The translations under genes and the position numbers were made by a program. Shown here in pieces: positions 34,238 to 44,284 of a DNA stretch of 64,000 nucleotides. Origin of the DNA: Coffea arabica (Eukaryota > Streptophyta > Magnoliopsida > Gentianales > Rubiaceae); contig NC_092316.1 of NCBI RefSeq assembly GCF_036785885.1, forward strand, positions 45,245,001-45,309,000, written 5' to 3'. Below the pieces are notes generated by a model that was given only the letters and a program-made list of their open reading frames with translations, had not been told where the DNA came from and made no database searches. Position 1 is the first letter of the stretch; the number at the start of each line of letters is the position of its first letter.

Positions 34238-36440
34238 TTGATGCCTACATCCGGCAGCAAGCCACTTCTGTCCCATCCCCCGAGTCCCCACATGACTCCC
34301 CTGGCGGAGCCCAAGGGGGAGCTGGGGAGGACAGGGAATCCTCAGAGGGGACCCCTGCTGCCGAGCAGGGGGGATGATCCTGAGTTCAATTACGGTCACC
34401 CCGATCGGGAGGAGACCACCCTCTCGCCCGGGGCGGTAGCCGAGCTGGCCTCTTCATTCTCTATTCCTCCGGCCTTCGAGCCGCGAGCTGCCGAGCCCAC
34501 CGACCGGGCTTGCCGACCTCCCCCAGGCTTTGTAGCCATTTACAAAGAGCAGCTGGTCGCGGGGCTTCGACTCCCCATTCCCCCGGCCCTGGCCGAGATC
34601 CTGAGCTTCTGGGGGCTCAGGATCACCCAGGTCCACCCTAACTCCATCAGGAGCATCATCGGGTTCCTGATCTACTGCCAGATCTGCTCCATCCCCTATT
34701 CTCTCTCTCTCTTCCGCACTATCTACGTCCTCAAGGCCTCCCTCCCTGGGTGGTACTACTTCTGCCGTCGCTCCACCAACAATCGCGGCGGGAAGGGGGC
34801 CCAGGATCTTCTCTACGGGGTCCCCTCTTCCGTGAAGAACTGGAAGGGGGACTTCTTTTTTGTCAAAACCAACCAATTTCCTCCCAATGCATGGAAGGTT
34901 GGGGGGGTCGAGGACGACCCCTGCCCGGAGGACCTGGACCTTAAGGCTCTCGCCCAGCTGCTGGCCTCTGCGACGAAACTGTACGCAGCCAAGTTCTGCA
35001 CTGAGCAGATTTCCGCAGCCGGGCTGTTGGGGAAGCTGTCCGGGTCCCCCGGAGGGGTGGAGTTCTCCCTCGCCGACCATGATGCCTGTAATATTGCACC
35101 TGTTCCCCTGTTATCTGCTGCCTTTTTCCCTTTGTTTTTCTGACCTATAGCACTAACTTGGTGATGTTCTTTGTAGTGAAGAGGCTTTCCAGGCTATTGG
35201 GTGCGGCGGTCGAGGAGACAGCCTCCGCTGAACAGCCTGAGGCGGCGAAGAAGGCCCCTAAGGCCTCTGCGACTCCTGGGGGCAGCTCGACCCCCCAAAA
35301 AGAGGCCTCTCAAGCTCAGTCCCCCTCCAAGCCAGCCCCCGGAAAGGAGAAGGCAACAGGGCAGAAGAGGGGGCGAGAAGACGAGCCTTCCCAGCTTGGG
35401 AAGAAAACCGCGCAGGGCCCAGCTCAGCGCCCTCTCCTGCTGACGTCTGGAGGCCCGGTCCACCTGGGGGTAGGCTCCGCGGAGGAGCACGCCCAGGAGA
35501 GCGCTCCCCCGAGCTTGTGGCACTTCCGCCATGTGGCCCCCTCGAAGCCGGGGCAGGCCCCCACAATGCATGATCCCCGGCGTTTCTGTCCGTCGTGGGA
35601 GCTCTCCATCAATGACCGAGCCCAATTCCCCGAAGTGGCTCGCGAGCTGGTCACGGGCTCAGTCCTTCCACGTGACAAGAAGTTGATGGAGCTGGCCACC
35701 CCGTCTGAGCTCCAAGACATGTACTACACCGCCCAGGCCCAAGTAAGCCTTTCCCCCTTTTAGGCCCCCTTGAGCCCCTGCTCTTTCTCTGAATGGGGCT
35801 AGCAATGAGCTGACTCTTACTTTTGTTTCTACAGGCCAACGCCGCCGGTGCTGCCCTGATGACCCGTTTCTCCGAGCTGTCTCCCGACTTGGAGAAAATG
35901 CAAAAGAAAAATCGGGAGGCGGAGCAGAAGCTGACCAAGGCCCTGAAGAAGGTGGACTCCCTTAAGGCCAAGCTGGGCAAGGCTGAGAAGGGGCTGGAGG
36001 ACTCCCAGGTCCAGCTCGCCTCCACCCGGTCCGAGCTGGACCAAGAGACGAATGGCGTGGCGAAGCTGAAGGAGGAGCACGCCTTCGAGCTCTCTGGCAC
36101 CATCAGCCGGGAGAGCAAGAAGGCTGTCCGGGACTTCATCTCCTCCGATCAGTTCGCCGATGACGTGGCCTGCCTCAACCAGCCCATCTTCCAGATCGGC
36201 GCCACGCGGACCCTGGACAAGGTGAAGGGTCTCAACCCACCCGGCTTCAACTTGGCGGACATCAAGAACTACAATCCTGCGGCCGAGGAGAAGCTTGACT
36301 GGCTCTTCGATGGGTACCGCAAGGGGCATGCCCTGAGGGAGCTGATGGGAAGGAGCGATGTGGGGGCCGAGCTGGCGGAGCTTCCTTTGGAGGAGGAGGA
36401 GACTCCTGGCAAGGCTTCCGGGAAGGAGCCCATGGCCTAA
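34238..36440 (+). CDS. Antisense three-exon gene of the Gypsy element (putative 'gypsy-type transposon' domain, Transposase_28-like)
   Basis: The exons 34238-35087, 35177-35742 and 35835-36440 join in frame across two GT-AG introns (TGCCT|GTAATA...TTTGTAG, and GCCCAA|GTAAGC...TTCTACAG), giving about 674 codons against pol. Exon 1 has FVAIYKEQLVAGLRLPIPPA and a WGL...HPNSI motif, as in the Pfam 'putative gypsy type transposon' family (PF04195). Exon 2 is low-complexity, rich in lysine, proline and alanine. Exon 3 begins with a coiled coil (EKMQKKNREAEQKLTKALKK, then several heptads). An ATG at 34008 in another frame overlaps the 5' end, so the true start may be upstream with a small indel. Its function is unknown. 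Confidence 0.7.
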
Positions 36441-36480
36441 AGCAGCGGCCACTCCAGAAACCCTTTCCGTCTCCTTATAA

Positions 36481-36676
36481 GGATGTGACCATGCTCCAGT
36501 TGAAAATGCTCTTGAAGGTCCATCTGAGACGGAAAGGCCCCCCAAGTCCTTTTTCACAGCCTTCTCCACCCGACATAAGGATGTGACCATGTTCCAGTTG
36601 AAAATACTCTTGAGGGTCCATCTGAGACGGAAAGGCTCCCCAGATCCTTTTTAATAGCCTTCTCCACCCGACCTCC
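36481..36676. repeat. 98-base tandem repeat, two copies, in the Gypsy element
   Basis: The unit starting GGATGTGACCATG(C/T)TCCAGT and ending GCCTTCTCCACCCGAC occurs from 36481 and from 36579. It lies just after the antisense gene, where Tat-like elements often carry variable tandem arrays. Confidence 0.8.
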
Positions 36677-36782
36677 AACATACTTAAGGTGCACCTTCAG
36701 CTCCTACCTCTCAACATGTTTGAGGTGTACCTTCAGCCCCTACCTCTCAACATGTTTGAGGTGTACCTTCAGCTCCTGCCTC
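36676..36782. repeat. 36-base tandem repeat, three copies
   Basis: CAACATGTTTGAGGTGTACC followed by TTCAGC(C/T)CCTACCTCT repeats with a 36-base period. The first copy is more diverged. It directly follows the 98-base array. Confidence 0.8.
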
Positions 36783-36965
36783 AAGCAGATCGCCAGCAAG
36801 AAGAAAGGCGTAGCTAGGTTCCCCCCTTTCCCTGTATAGCTCGGTAGGCTTTGTAATAGATAGGCTGAAAGTTTTGTAATAGATAGGTTTTGAATGTTTA
36901 TACGAAATTCGAAAGAGTCCCTCCTACAATTCTTTCCTGCACCCCACTGCAACAAACGAAACCAG

Positions 36966-37285
36966 GTGCCGACCTCCTTGGTCGAGCACCAAATGCATAC
37001 CCCCGTTAATCTAACAACTAAATCATTAGAGGGAAGCAGATTGTCGAAAACCTGTGCCGACCTCCCGGGTCGAGCACCCCACCGTCCTACCGGGGCAACG
37101 TGCCAGTCTCTTGGGGCTGAGCACCAAATCCTTAAGGGTCTTCCCCGCCGACCTCCCGGGTCGAGCGTCCGACCTTGAAGGCGTTCGTGTCGACCTCCTG
37201 GGCCGAGCGTGAAATTTTCGGAGCCCTTCAAAGTTCTTCAAAGTTTTCCAGTCGTGCCGACCTCCTGGGGTCGAACACTCTTACG
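36966..37285. repeat. Interspersed GCCGACCTCC(C/T)GGGTCGAGC motifs
   Basis: The motif GCCGACCTCC..GGTCGAGC recurs about five times with irregular spacing (near 36968, 37058, 37149, 37190 and 37256), separated by short unique stretches. It lies between the tandem arrays and the end of pol. No coding frame is supported. Confidence 0.6.
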
Positions 37286-37481
37286 AACATTCTGGCATCC
37301 AGTACTACCCCCTAGCCCCCCACTAGGACATTTAGTGAGGGAACGCTAAGTGTGCTAGTGTAAGATTCAAGCTTAAAAAGCAAACAAGTACAAATAAAAT
37401 CACAAACAAGTGAGCTTGTATTGAGTAATGAAACTGAAATTCGAATTCCAGAAAACAGACAAACGGACACCCTGGTCCAAC

Positions 37482-38711
37482 CTATGCTACAAACAGTCGC
37501 AGATTGGAGAAGTGCCAAGTGCGGGGTAACTCTGATCCATTTATTTTCGCGAGCTTGCAGTAGCCAGCTCGGCTTGCCTCGAGGACCTGGTAAGGGCCCT
37601 CCCAGTTCGGGTCGAGCTTGTTGGAGTTATGAGCTCGGCTGATCGAGTTTTTCCTTAGGACAAGGTCCCCTGGCTGGTACTGTATGGTCCTTACTCTGGC
37701 ATTATGATAGCGGGCAAGCTGGCTTTTGTACTTAGCCATCCGTACTGCCGCTTCCTCACGCTTAGCCTCCAGCGTGTCCAAGTTGTACCTCAGCTCTTCC
37801 CTGTTGGTTGACGCAACGAAGTTCTGTGTCCGGGGCGAGGGGAGACCAATCTCCGCGGATACCACCGCCTCTACTCCGTAAGTCAGAGAGAACGGGATTT
37901 CATGGGTGGCCGTTCTGGGCGTGGTGCGGTAAGCCCAGAGAACGCTAGGTAGTTCGTCTAGCCAATTAGACTGGGCTAGCTCCAACCTAGTCTTTAGCCC
38001 CTGCAGGATGGTTCGGTTGGCATTCTCCACCTGACCGTTGGCTTGGGGGTGTCCAACCGAGGTGAAGTGCTGGTTAATCCCGAGCTCGGCGCACCAATTT
38101 TTGAAGGGATTTTCGGCAAACTGTCGGCCATTGTCGGATATTAGGACGTGCGGGATTCCGAAGCGGCAGACTATGTTTTTCCAGAAGAACTTCTGAATTG
38201 CCCTACCAGAGATGGTGGCCAGGGGTTCGGCTTCCATCCACTTCGTGAAATAGTCGATGGCTACCACGAGGTGTTCGTACCTGCCCGGAGCTCGGGGGAA
38301 GAGACCCAGGAGGTCTATCCCCCACTGGGCGAAAGGCCAGGGACTGTGGATGGGGACCATCTCCCGGGTGGGTTGGTGGCGCAGCGAGGCATGCACCTGA
38401 CATGCTCGGCATTTTTGAACCAAAGCAGCCGCATCTTGGAAAACCGAAGGCCAATAGTAGCCCAGGAGAAGGCATTTTTTGGCTAGTACCCGGGACTCGA
38501 CATGCGCCGTGCATAATCCTTCATGGACTTCGCAGAGGACATAATCGCCCTCCTCGGGAGTCACGCACTTTAGCCAGGGGGATAGGTATGACCTCCTGTA
38601 GAGGGTTCCCCCGGCGTAGGCGTACTTGGCAGTTCTGAACTGGATCCGGCGAGCCTCGGTTTTGTTCTCAGGGAGGGCACCCGAGCTGAGGAAGTTTACG
38701 AGAGGGGTCAT
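37482..38711 (-). pseudogene. Gypsy integrase region of pol
   Basis: A 409-codon open stretch. The zinc-binding HHCC is at residues about 63, 70, 101 and 104. The catalytic DD(35)E residues are at about 133 (GIDLLG), 193 (ISDNG) and 229 (QVEN). A C-terminal GPYQVLE-type module follows. In the cell this enzyme would insert the cDNA into the chromosome. A TAG at 38712 separates it from the RNase H frame, without a shift in frame. All catalytic residues appear present, so this is the best preserved part of pol. Confidence 0.9.
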
Positions 38712-39617
38712 CTAGATGGCCGAGCTGTCTATAGTCAGGACCTGGACCTGATCGATATTTTTCTGTTTCACAACCTCAACCAGAACTTCTTTGTTCAGGT
38801 GCGCAAACGAGGAGGATGCCAGATTTGACAGGGCGTCTGCGCGCTTGTTTTGCGATCTAGGCACCCGCTCGATTTCAAATGTATCAAACAGGGCTGTCGC
38901 CCCCTGCACCTTGGCCAAGTACTTCTTCATGACCTCCTCCTTGGCCTCGTATTCCCCGCAGACCTGGAGGACGACGAGTTGAGAGTCACTCCAGACTTTG
39001 ATCGCGGTAATACTCATCTGGTGGGCTATCCGCAATCCCGTCAATAGGGCCTCATACTCAGCCTCATTGTTAGACGTGGGGAAGTCGAACCGGAGAGCAT
39101 AGATTAGTTCTTCCCCTGTTGGCGAGATGAGCAGTAGACCGGCTCCGCTTCCCTCCTTGCTGGAGGCCCCATCTACGAACAGCACCCATGGCTCCTTCGG
39201 CTGTACATCATCGCGTAGAGGGCTTAGCTCGGTTAGGGTCAAGTTGGCCCCCTCAGCAAGGAAGTCTGCCAGGGCTTGGGCCTTGATGGCTGTGGGAGGC
39301 TTGTAACCGATGTCATGCTCAGCCAACTCGACGGCCCACTTGGTCATCCTGTCCTAGATTTCGGGCTTGGTGAGTATCTGCCGCAGGGGTTGGTCGGTCA
39401 TGACGACGACGCTGTGGGCCTGAAAATAAGGTCGAAGTTTTCGGGCAGCATGCACCAAAACCAGGACCAGTTTCTCAGCCGGCGTGTACCGTGTCTCCGG
39501 CCCTTGGAGAGCACGGCTGACATAATATATCGGCCTCTGAGCCCCCCTGTCCTCCCGCACCAGAACCGCGCTAACGGCCTCGTTGTAGGCGGACAAGTAC
39601 AGGAACAAGGTTTCTCC
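38712..39617 (-). pseudogene. Gypsy RNase H regions of pol
   Basis: Two open stretches in the same frame are separated by a TAG near 39354. The upper one (39608-39354) has the RT-connection/RNase H-like pattern with YLSAYNEAVSAVL and PIYYVSRAL. The lower one (39347-38712) is a second RNase H of the plant (archaeal-like) type, with the acidic residues in FVDGASS, NNEAEYEAL and VWSDSQLV. A further TAG near 39615 separates it from RT. The stops would end translation unless corrected, so the copy is dead. Confidence 0.85.
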
Positions 39618-41269
39618 CTACTCCGGGGCGATCAGGGTGGGTAGCTCGGCCAAATATGCCTTGAGGTCGGTGAAAGCCTTCTCGCACTCCTCGGTCCACT
39701 GAAAGTCTTTGGGTACCTTAAGGATTCGGAAGAAGGGGAGCCCCCTCACCGCGGGCTGAGAGAGGAATCTGTTCAGGGCGGCCATCCTCCCCGTGAGTCG
39801 CTGGACCTCCTTCACATTCCGTGGAGGGGCCATGTCCATGATGGCCTGGAGTTTTTCGGGGTTGGCCCGGATCCCTTCTCGGGAGACCAAGAAACCGAGG
39901 AACCGGCCCGACCTAACTCCGAAGGTGCATTTCTTCGGGTTTAACCGCATCCGACTCTCCCAGAGGATGCTCAAAATCTCCCTCAGGTCGGGACGAGCTG
40001 TGGTCCTGCTCGGCTCTTGACTATCATGTCGTCCACGTAAACCTCCATGCTCCTACCGATCTGGTTCTGAAATAATTTATTGACCAAGCGTTGGTAAGTA
40101 GCTCCGGCATTCTTTAGTCCGAAGGGCATCGTCCGGTAGCAGTAAGTTCCTTCCTCGGTGATGAACGATGTTTTTTCCCGATCCTCCTCGGCCATCTCTA
40201 TCTGGTGGTATCCCTTAAAGGTATCCAAGAAACACAAAACATCAAAACCAACAGTAGCATCTACTAACCTGTCGATCCTTGGCAAGGGGAAGCAGTCCTT
40301 CGGGCAGGCTTTATTGAGATCCGTGAAGTCAACGCACATCCACCAGGACTGGTCCTCCTTCTTTACCAGAACAGGGTTGGCTAGCCAGGTCGGATAGTAG
40401 ACATCCATGATGATTTTGGATTCCAGCAACTTCCCGACCTCCTTTCTGATCACCTCATTTCTCTCTGGAGCGAAGTTCCTCTTCTTCTGCTTCACAGGCC
40501 TGAAGCGGGGGTCTATGTTGAGGTGGTGGACGGCCAGGTCAGTCGGAATCCCAAGCATGTCTTCTACCGTCCAAGCAAAAACCTGGGCGTACTCCCTTAG
40601 GAGGGCCTTCAGGTTGTCCTTCTCTTTGGGCGGCAGCGATGCACCGATACGGATTGTCTGGTCAGGCCTCCCCTCCTTCAATGGAAATTCCGCGATCTCA
40701 TCCGGAGTGTCCAGCTGCCGTTCCTCCTCCCCCGGGATGTAGGGTTCCAAGCTGGTCGCCTGAGCGACCACCTTCTCATGCCCCTGGAGCATGGCGAGGT
40801 AGCAAGTTCGGGCCACTTCCGGATCTCCATGCATCTCGGCAACTCCTTCTGGGGTGGGGAATTTGACGCTGAGGTGGAGCGTTGAAGGAATAACTCGGAG
40901 GGCATTCAAGGTGGGCCGACCAAGAAATATGTTATACGGGGATGGCTGCTTGACCACCACAAAGTTGACAGGGATGGTCCGGCATCTAGGTGCCTGACCT
41001 ACTGTGACCATCAGGGTGATCATCCCCTCCGGGTTGACAGGCGGTCCGGTAAAACCCACCAGGGGTGTCCGAACCGGGGTCAGCTGTCCATCCTCCAAGC
41101 TGAGCTCCTTGAACACCCGATAAAACATAATGTTGACCGCACTGCCTTGGTCGACGTATACATTCTTCACCCGATAGTTGTTGGTCACAACATCGATGAC
41201 TATAGCCTCATGGTTCCCAGATGCTAGGGGAACCGCGTCCCTCGGCCCGAAGGTGATCTCCTCGTCCAT
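39618..41269 (-). pseudogene. Gypsy protease and reverse transcriptase regions of pol
   Basis: The 5' part carries the aspartic protease motif VYVDQGSA (D-x-G core) at about residue 38. The reverse transcriptase follows: KEDQSWWMCVDFTDLNKACP, then FLDTFKGYHQI and MPFGLKNA. The catalytic YVDD is at about residues 411-414. A single-base frameshift near 40000-40020 breaks the frame just after YVDD, and the thumb region continues at 39974-39618 (RLNPKKCTFGV). A small deletion is the simplest explanation. Confidence 0.9.
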
Positions 41270-41280
41270 GCGCAGGCGTT

Positions 41281-42959
41281 TTAGGGAGTCGTCCCCCTCG
41301 GGGGGAGATCGCTTGTTTTTCCGAGCTGCATGGCTATCCCCCCCGTGGGACCGCCGGCAATGGTGTTTATCATACCAGCCAAGTTCTGGGCGTCCTGGTC
41401 GGGGGAATAACCCTGTGGTTCGCCACGCCGATCAGGTCGGTCACGGTGCTGGCCCTCGCCTCTCTCTCCACGGTAGGTGCGTCCCGGCTCCTGGCCTGGG
41501 CGACCTTGCCGCACAAATCGCCCCAAGAAGCCGCGCTGAACGAGGTCCTCAATCTCCCTCTTTAGGGCCCAGCACCCTCAGTGTCATGCCCGACGTCCCT
41601 GTGGAAGGCACAGTACCGGTGCTGATTCCTCTTATTTTGAGGTGTGCCCATTTTAGGCGGCCGGTCTCCCAGGCCCTTTGTCTCCATGACAGCTAGGATT
41701 TGTGCCCTTGGCCGAGTTAGGGGTGTATACCCTTTTTCAGGGAGCGGCGGTTGAGCGGGGGCCCTATCCTTAGAGAGGCGATCGAAGACGTTCTTCTTGG
41801 CTTGGCCGTCCTTGGTTTCAGGGGGGTTTGCCTGTCCTTTCCGGTCCCCGAGCTCCCGATCTGATTCTCGTTTCAGGCGGCCGGCCTCCTCTGCGTTGGC
41901 AGCAGCGTGAGCCCGGGTCAGGAGCTCTCCCAGATTCTTGGGGCGCTGTTCGACAAGCTTGTAGTAGAGCTCCTCTACCCTTAGCCCGTTCATGAAGGCA
42001 GCCATGACCACCTTCTCATCTTTGTCCCTGATCTGCAGGCTTTCCGTGTTGAAGCGCGTCATGAAATTCTTCAGGGACTCATCCGGCTTCTGCTTGACGG
42101 CCATCAAGTGGGCCGCGTTTTTCGAGTAAGTCTTCGAGGAGATAAACTGGGCGGCGAACTGTCTGGCCAACTCGGTGAAACTCCGGATAGACCTCGGGGT
42201 TAGACCCTGGAACCAGAGCCGGGTCTTACCCTTCAGGAACATGGGGAAGGTCTTGCAACGGAGTGCATCCGCGGCGGTCTGCAGACGCATGTGCGTCAGG
42301 AAGACCGAGAGGTGGTCCTCCGGGTCAGTCGAACCATCGTACAACTCGATGTTTGGGATTTTAAACCTCCGAGGCAACGGGTAGTCCTCTACCTCTCGGG
42401 TGAAGGGCGAGGCCGCGTAGTTGTCCTCGTACTGTTGTGGTCGCAGGATCTGCTCGAGCTCGTCCCGGACGGGCTGCCATTGGGGAGGGTACCGCGGCCG
42501 ACTCCTGATAGACCGGACGGGGGAGCGCTCCGGCTCATTCCGCGTAAGCTTCCACGAGGAGGGATTCCCCAGCCGGCCCCCAGCAGACCGATCGCGAGAA
42601 TATCTCTCACTGTCCCCGACCACTGAGGCCCGCGGCCTGGGAGGAGTCCACGGTCGTTTCCTCCTGGGGGGCTGGTCTTGCGACTCGTCCTCCGAGGGGA
42701 TGGGGAGCGACTCCTTTTCCTTCCCCTTTGCCTTTGAGGTCTGCGCACCGCCAGCCTCACCCCCCTCCTTCGCCTGCCGGATTATGTCTTCCAGCATGGG
42801 GAGGTTTTCGGTTACAAACTGGTAAATCTACTGTTTCCGTTCCCTAGAAAGGGCCGAGCCCCCGGCGCCTCGGGCTGCATCGGTCTCCAGCCGCCGGGAT
42901 CTCTCGCCGGCTCTGGGATCAGTGTTATCCATGGTTCGCTTGGAACGCGTTCTCGCCAT
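41281..42959 (-). pseudogene. Gypsy gag region
   Basis: From an ATG at 42959, a TAG at 42828-42830 interrupts the frame, which then stays open to 41562. The Retrotrans_gag core is clear: DGSTDPEDHLSVF, LKGKTRLWFQGL, then FAAQF and KQKPDESLKNFMTRF. A CCHC-like zinc-knuckle start (YCAFHRDVGHDTE) is followed by a one-base frameshift near 41577. The frame continues at 41552-41281 with a basic, glycine-rich nucleocapsid-like tail. Gag would form the virus-like particle that packages the element RNA. Confidence 0.88.
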
Positions 42960-42983
42960 CAACACAAATACTCGTACCTTCGC

Positions 42984-43003
42984 TTCCCACAGACGGCGCC
43001 AAC
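42984..43003 (-). other. Primer-binding site of the Gypsy element
   Basis: Minus-strand TTGGCGCCGTCTGTGGGAA lies directly inside the 5' LTR. TGGCGCCG-type sites complementary to a tRNA 3' end (TGGCG...) are usual in plant Gypsy elements. I have not determined which tRNA. Confidence 0.75.
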
Positions 43004-43474
43004 TGAAAAAGCACGGAACTTTCCCGGACCGAGCTGACCTGATGAGCTCGGGGTGTTGATGGAAGAGCTGGTTCTAAACCTGCAAGGTAAACAGGAAAGT
43101 GGACTGGCAGGGGCCCCGAGGTTGTCCCCGAGGGCACTCCGAAGGTCAAGTTAGTCCTCCGGCGAGTGAGGGAAGTACCAACAGTAAAGCAGTCGGGAGT
43201 AAGTTGGCAATAGTGAACGTACCTTGTACAGTTGGTATGTGTTACCATTTATACCTGTTGAAGAGTCCGACCTCCGTACGTTCCGGGGCTTGCCGTAGAT
43301 AGCCCCCAACCCCGCGCTAAGGGGGATTCTCCCCGCCCCTGGTAGCTCTCGGGAGCCTCCCGGAGCCCTAGTCGCCCCGCCCCCTGGGCTGGTTCCCCAT
43401 GGGCCCGGGGCGCAAGCCCAGCTCGGGTCGCCCCTAGGCTGCCACGTGTGCAGGCCCAGGATGGGGCCTCTGCA
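43004..43474 (-). repeat. 5' LTR of the Gypsy element
   Basis: 471 bases, TGAAAAAGCACGG...CCTCTGCA, paired with 33082-33557. In the minus direction it leads into the primer-binding site and gag. The target duplication CTGCC follows at 43475-43479. Confidence 0.92.
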
Positions 43475-43479
43475 CTGCC

Positions 43480-43526
43480 CTTCAAGCTCAACGCTTTCGC
43501 GATGCCAATCAAGCTTGTAACCACTT
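43480..43526 (+). pseudogene. Captured gene fragment 1, part beyond the Gypsy element
   Basis: After the CTGCC duplication the plus strand reads LQAQRFRDANQACN, which continues the fragment broken at 33081. It ends at about 43526, where the second captured fragment begins on the other strand. The two pieces form one uninterrupted segment when the Gypsy element is ignored. Confidence 0.55.
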
Positions 43527-43919
43527 TTATTTCTGGTTCTCTGGTTTTGATTCTGAATTTTTGTGATCCATGGTGGCAGCACCACTACCACCGTCACCAG
43601 AATTTCCGCCACCTGAACCACTATTCCCACTATCTCCCCTGCCGGAGCCACCATTAGATACAGCAAAGAGGCGAAAATGATCAGAACCCAGTTGTCTAAA
43701 ACCAATTTTAGAGTAACCCAATTCTTTATACACAGGAGTTGAGGTTAAAGAAATTGAGTGATAGCAGCTTCTGAAGCTGAAGCCCCTACTGCTTATAGAA
43801 GTGGAGAAAGGTGGAATTTTGGGGGCACACCTAAAATGTGAAGTGGGTTTGCGAGAAAACTGTACAAAACGATACAGCAAGGGAGATTTGCGAACTAGTT
43901 TGGCTGGGCTTGAAGCCAT
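43527..43919 (-). pseudogene. Captured gene fragment 2, N-terminal exon with organelle-targeting-like sequence
   Basis: The minus-strand ATG at 43919 sits in a good context (AACAATGGCT) with apparent 5' UTR before it. The 130 codons are rich in serine, arginine and lysine and poor in acidic residues over the first 60 (MASSPAKLVRKSPLLYRF), like a chloroplast or mitochondrial transit peptide. A glycine/serine-rich segment follows (SGNSGSGGGNSGDGGSG). The frame stops at TAA 43527, close to the junction with fragment 1. I do not recognise the parent gene. It was probably the first exon of a nuclear-encoded organelle protein. Confidence 0.55.
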
Positions 43920-44020
43920 TGTTGCTTGACTTTGGATTGGAGTTTTGCAGAGGCTAAAGGTTTTAGAAACAGGATAGCCGGAGGAATCTCTCTAAATTGC
44001 CTCTCTAAATTTGGGAAATC

Positions 44021-44273
44021 TCAATTTTTAGAGGTTTTTGTCTTTAATCATCTAAAAGTTTCGGTTATAATCCCTATAATTAGACAGTCGAACTTGTCAT
44101 TTCAATTATACCCTTGACCCGTCATATAAAATACATAAAATATGACGACGCCGCCCAATAAGTCTTACATTAAATCTGATAAAATTGTTTGAGGACTAAA
44201 TTGATAAAAAAAATTATAAAGGACGAAATTAATTTAAGTAAAAAAATTTAGGGATTAAATTGGCGATTTGCCT
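44021..44273 (-). repeat. Right terminal inverted repeat of the gene-capturing element
   Basis: Partner of 32501-32753. The outermost base differs (GGGC versus AGGC). The flank GTAACTTATAAGCCCC restores the leader region of unit B. Confidence 0.85.
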
Positions 44274-44284
44274 GTAACTTATAA

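Larger units (their letters stand above)
33082..43474 (-). mobile_element. Ty3/Gypsy LTR retrotransposon, Tat-like, degenerate
   Basis: A complete 10.4 kb element read on the minus strand: LTR (43004-43474), primer-binding site, gag, protease, RT, RNase H, integrase, then a long region with a plus-strand (antisense) gene, and LTR (33082-33557). The perfect target duplication CTGCC flanks it (33077-33081 and 43475-43479). Integrase after RT-RNase H gives Gypsy order. The additional antisense gene between pol and the 3' LTR is known for the Tat lineage of plant Gypsy elements. Several stops and frameshifts show it is inactive. By eye there are about 15 substitutions plus one 5-base indel between the LTRs, about 3%. 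Confidence 0.93.
32501..44273. mobile_element. Gene-capturing TIR element (Pack-MULE-like), interrupted by a Gypsy element
   Basis: The ends are long terminal inverted repeats of about 253 bases (32501-32753 and 44021-44273), beginning GGGCAAATCGTCAATTTAAT on the left and AGGCAAATCGCCAATTTAAT on the right. Without the Gypsy insertion the element is about 1.38 kb and carries pieces of two unrelated genes in opposite orientations. Long TIRs plus captured exons are the hallmarks of Pack-MULEs. The target duplication is ambiguous: TAACTTA lies on both sides, or, by comparison with unit A, TTATAA was duplicated. Neither is the canonical 9 bp of MULEs, so the superfamily is not settled. Confidence 0.8.

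Noticed and set aside
34454..35080. 208-codon minus-strand frame in the Gypsy element
   Set aside because: Antisense of exon 1 of the plus-strand gene, whose conserved domain and splice phases show which strand is coding.
35829..36590. 253-codon minus-strand frame opposite the coiled-coil exon
   Set aside because: Leucine-rich only because it mirrors AAG/GAG-rich coiled-coil codons. No domain.
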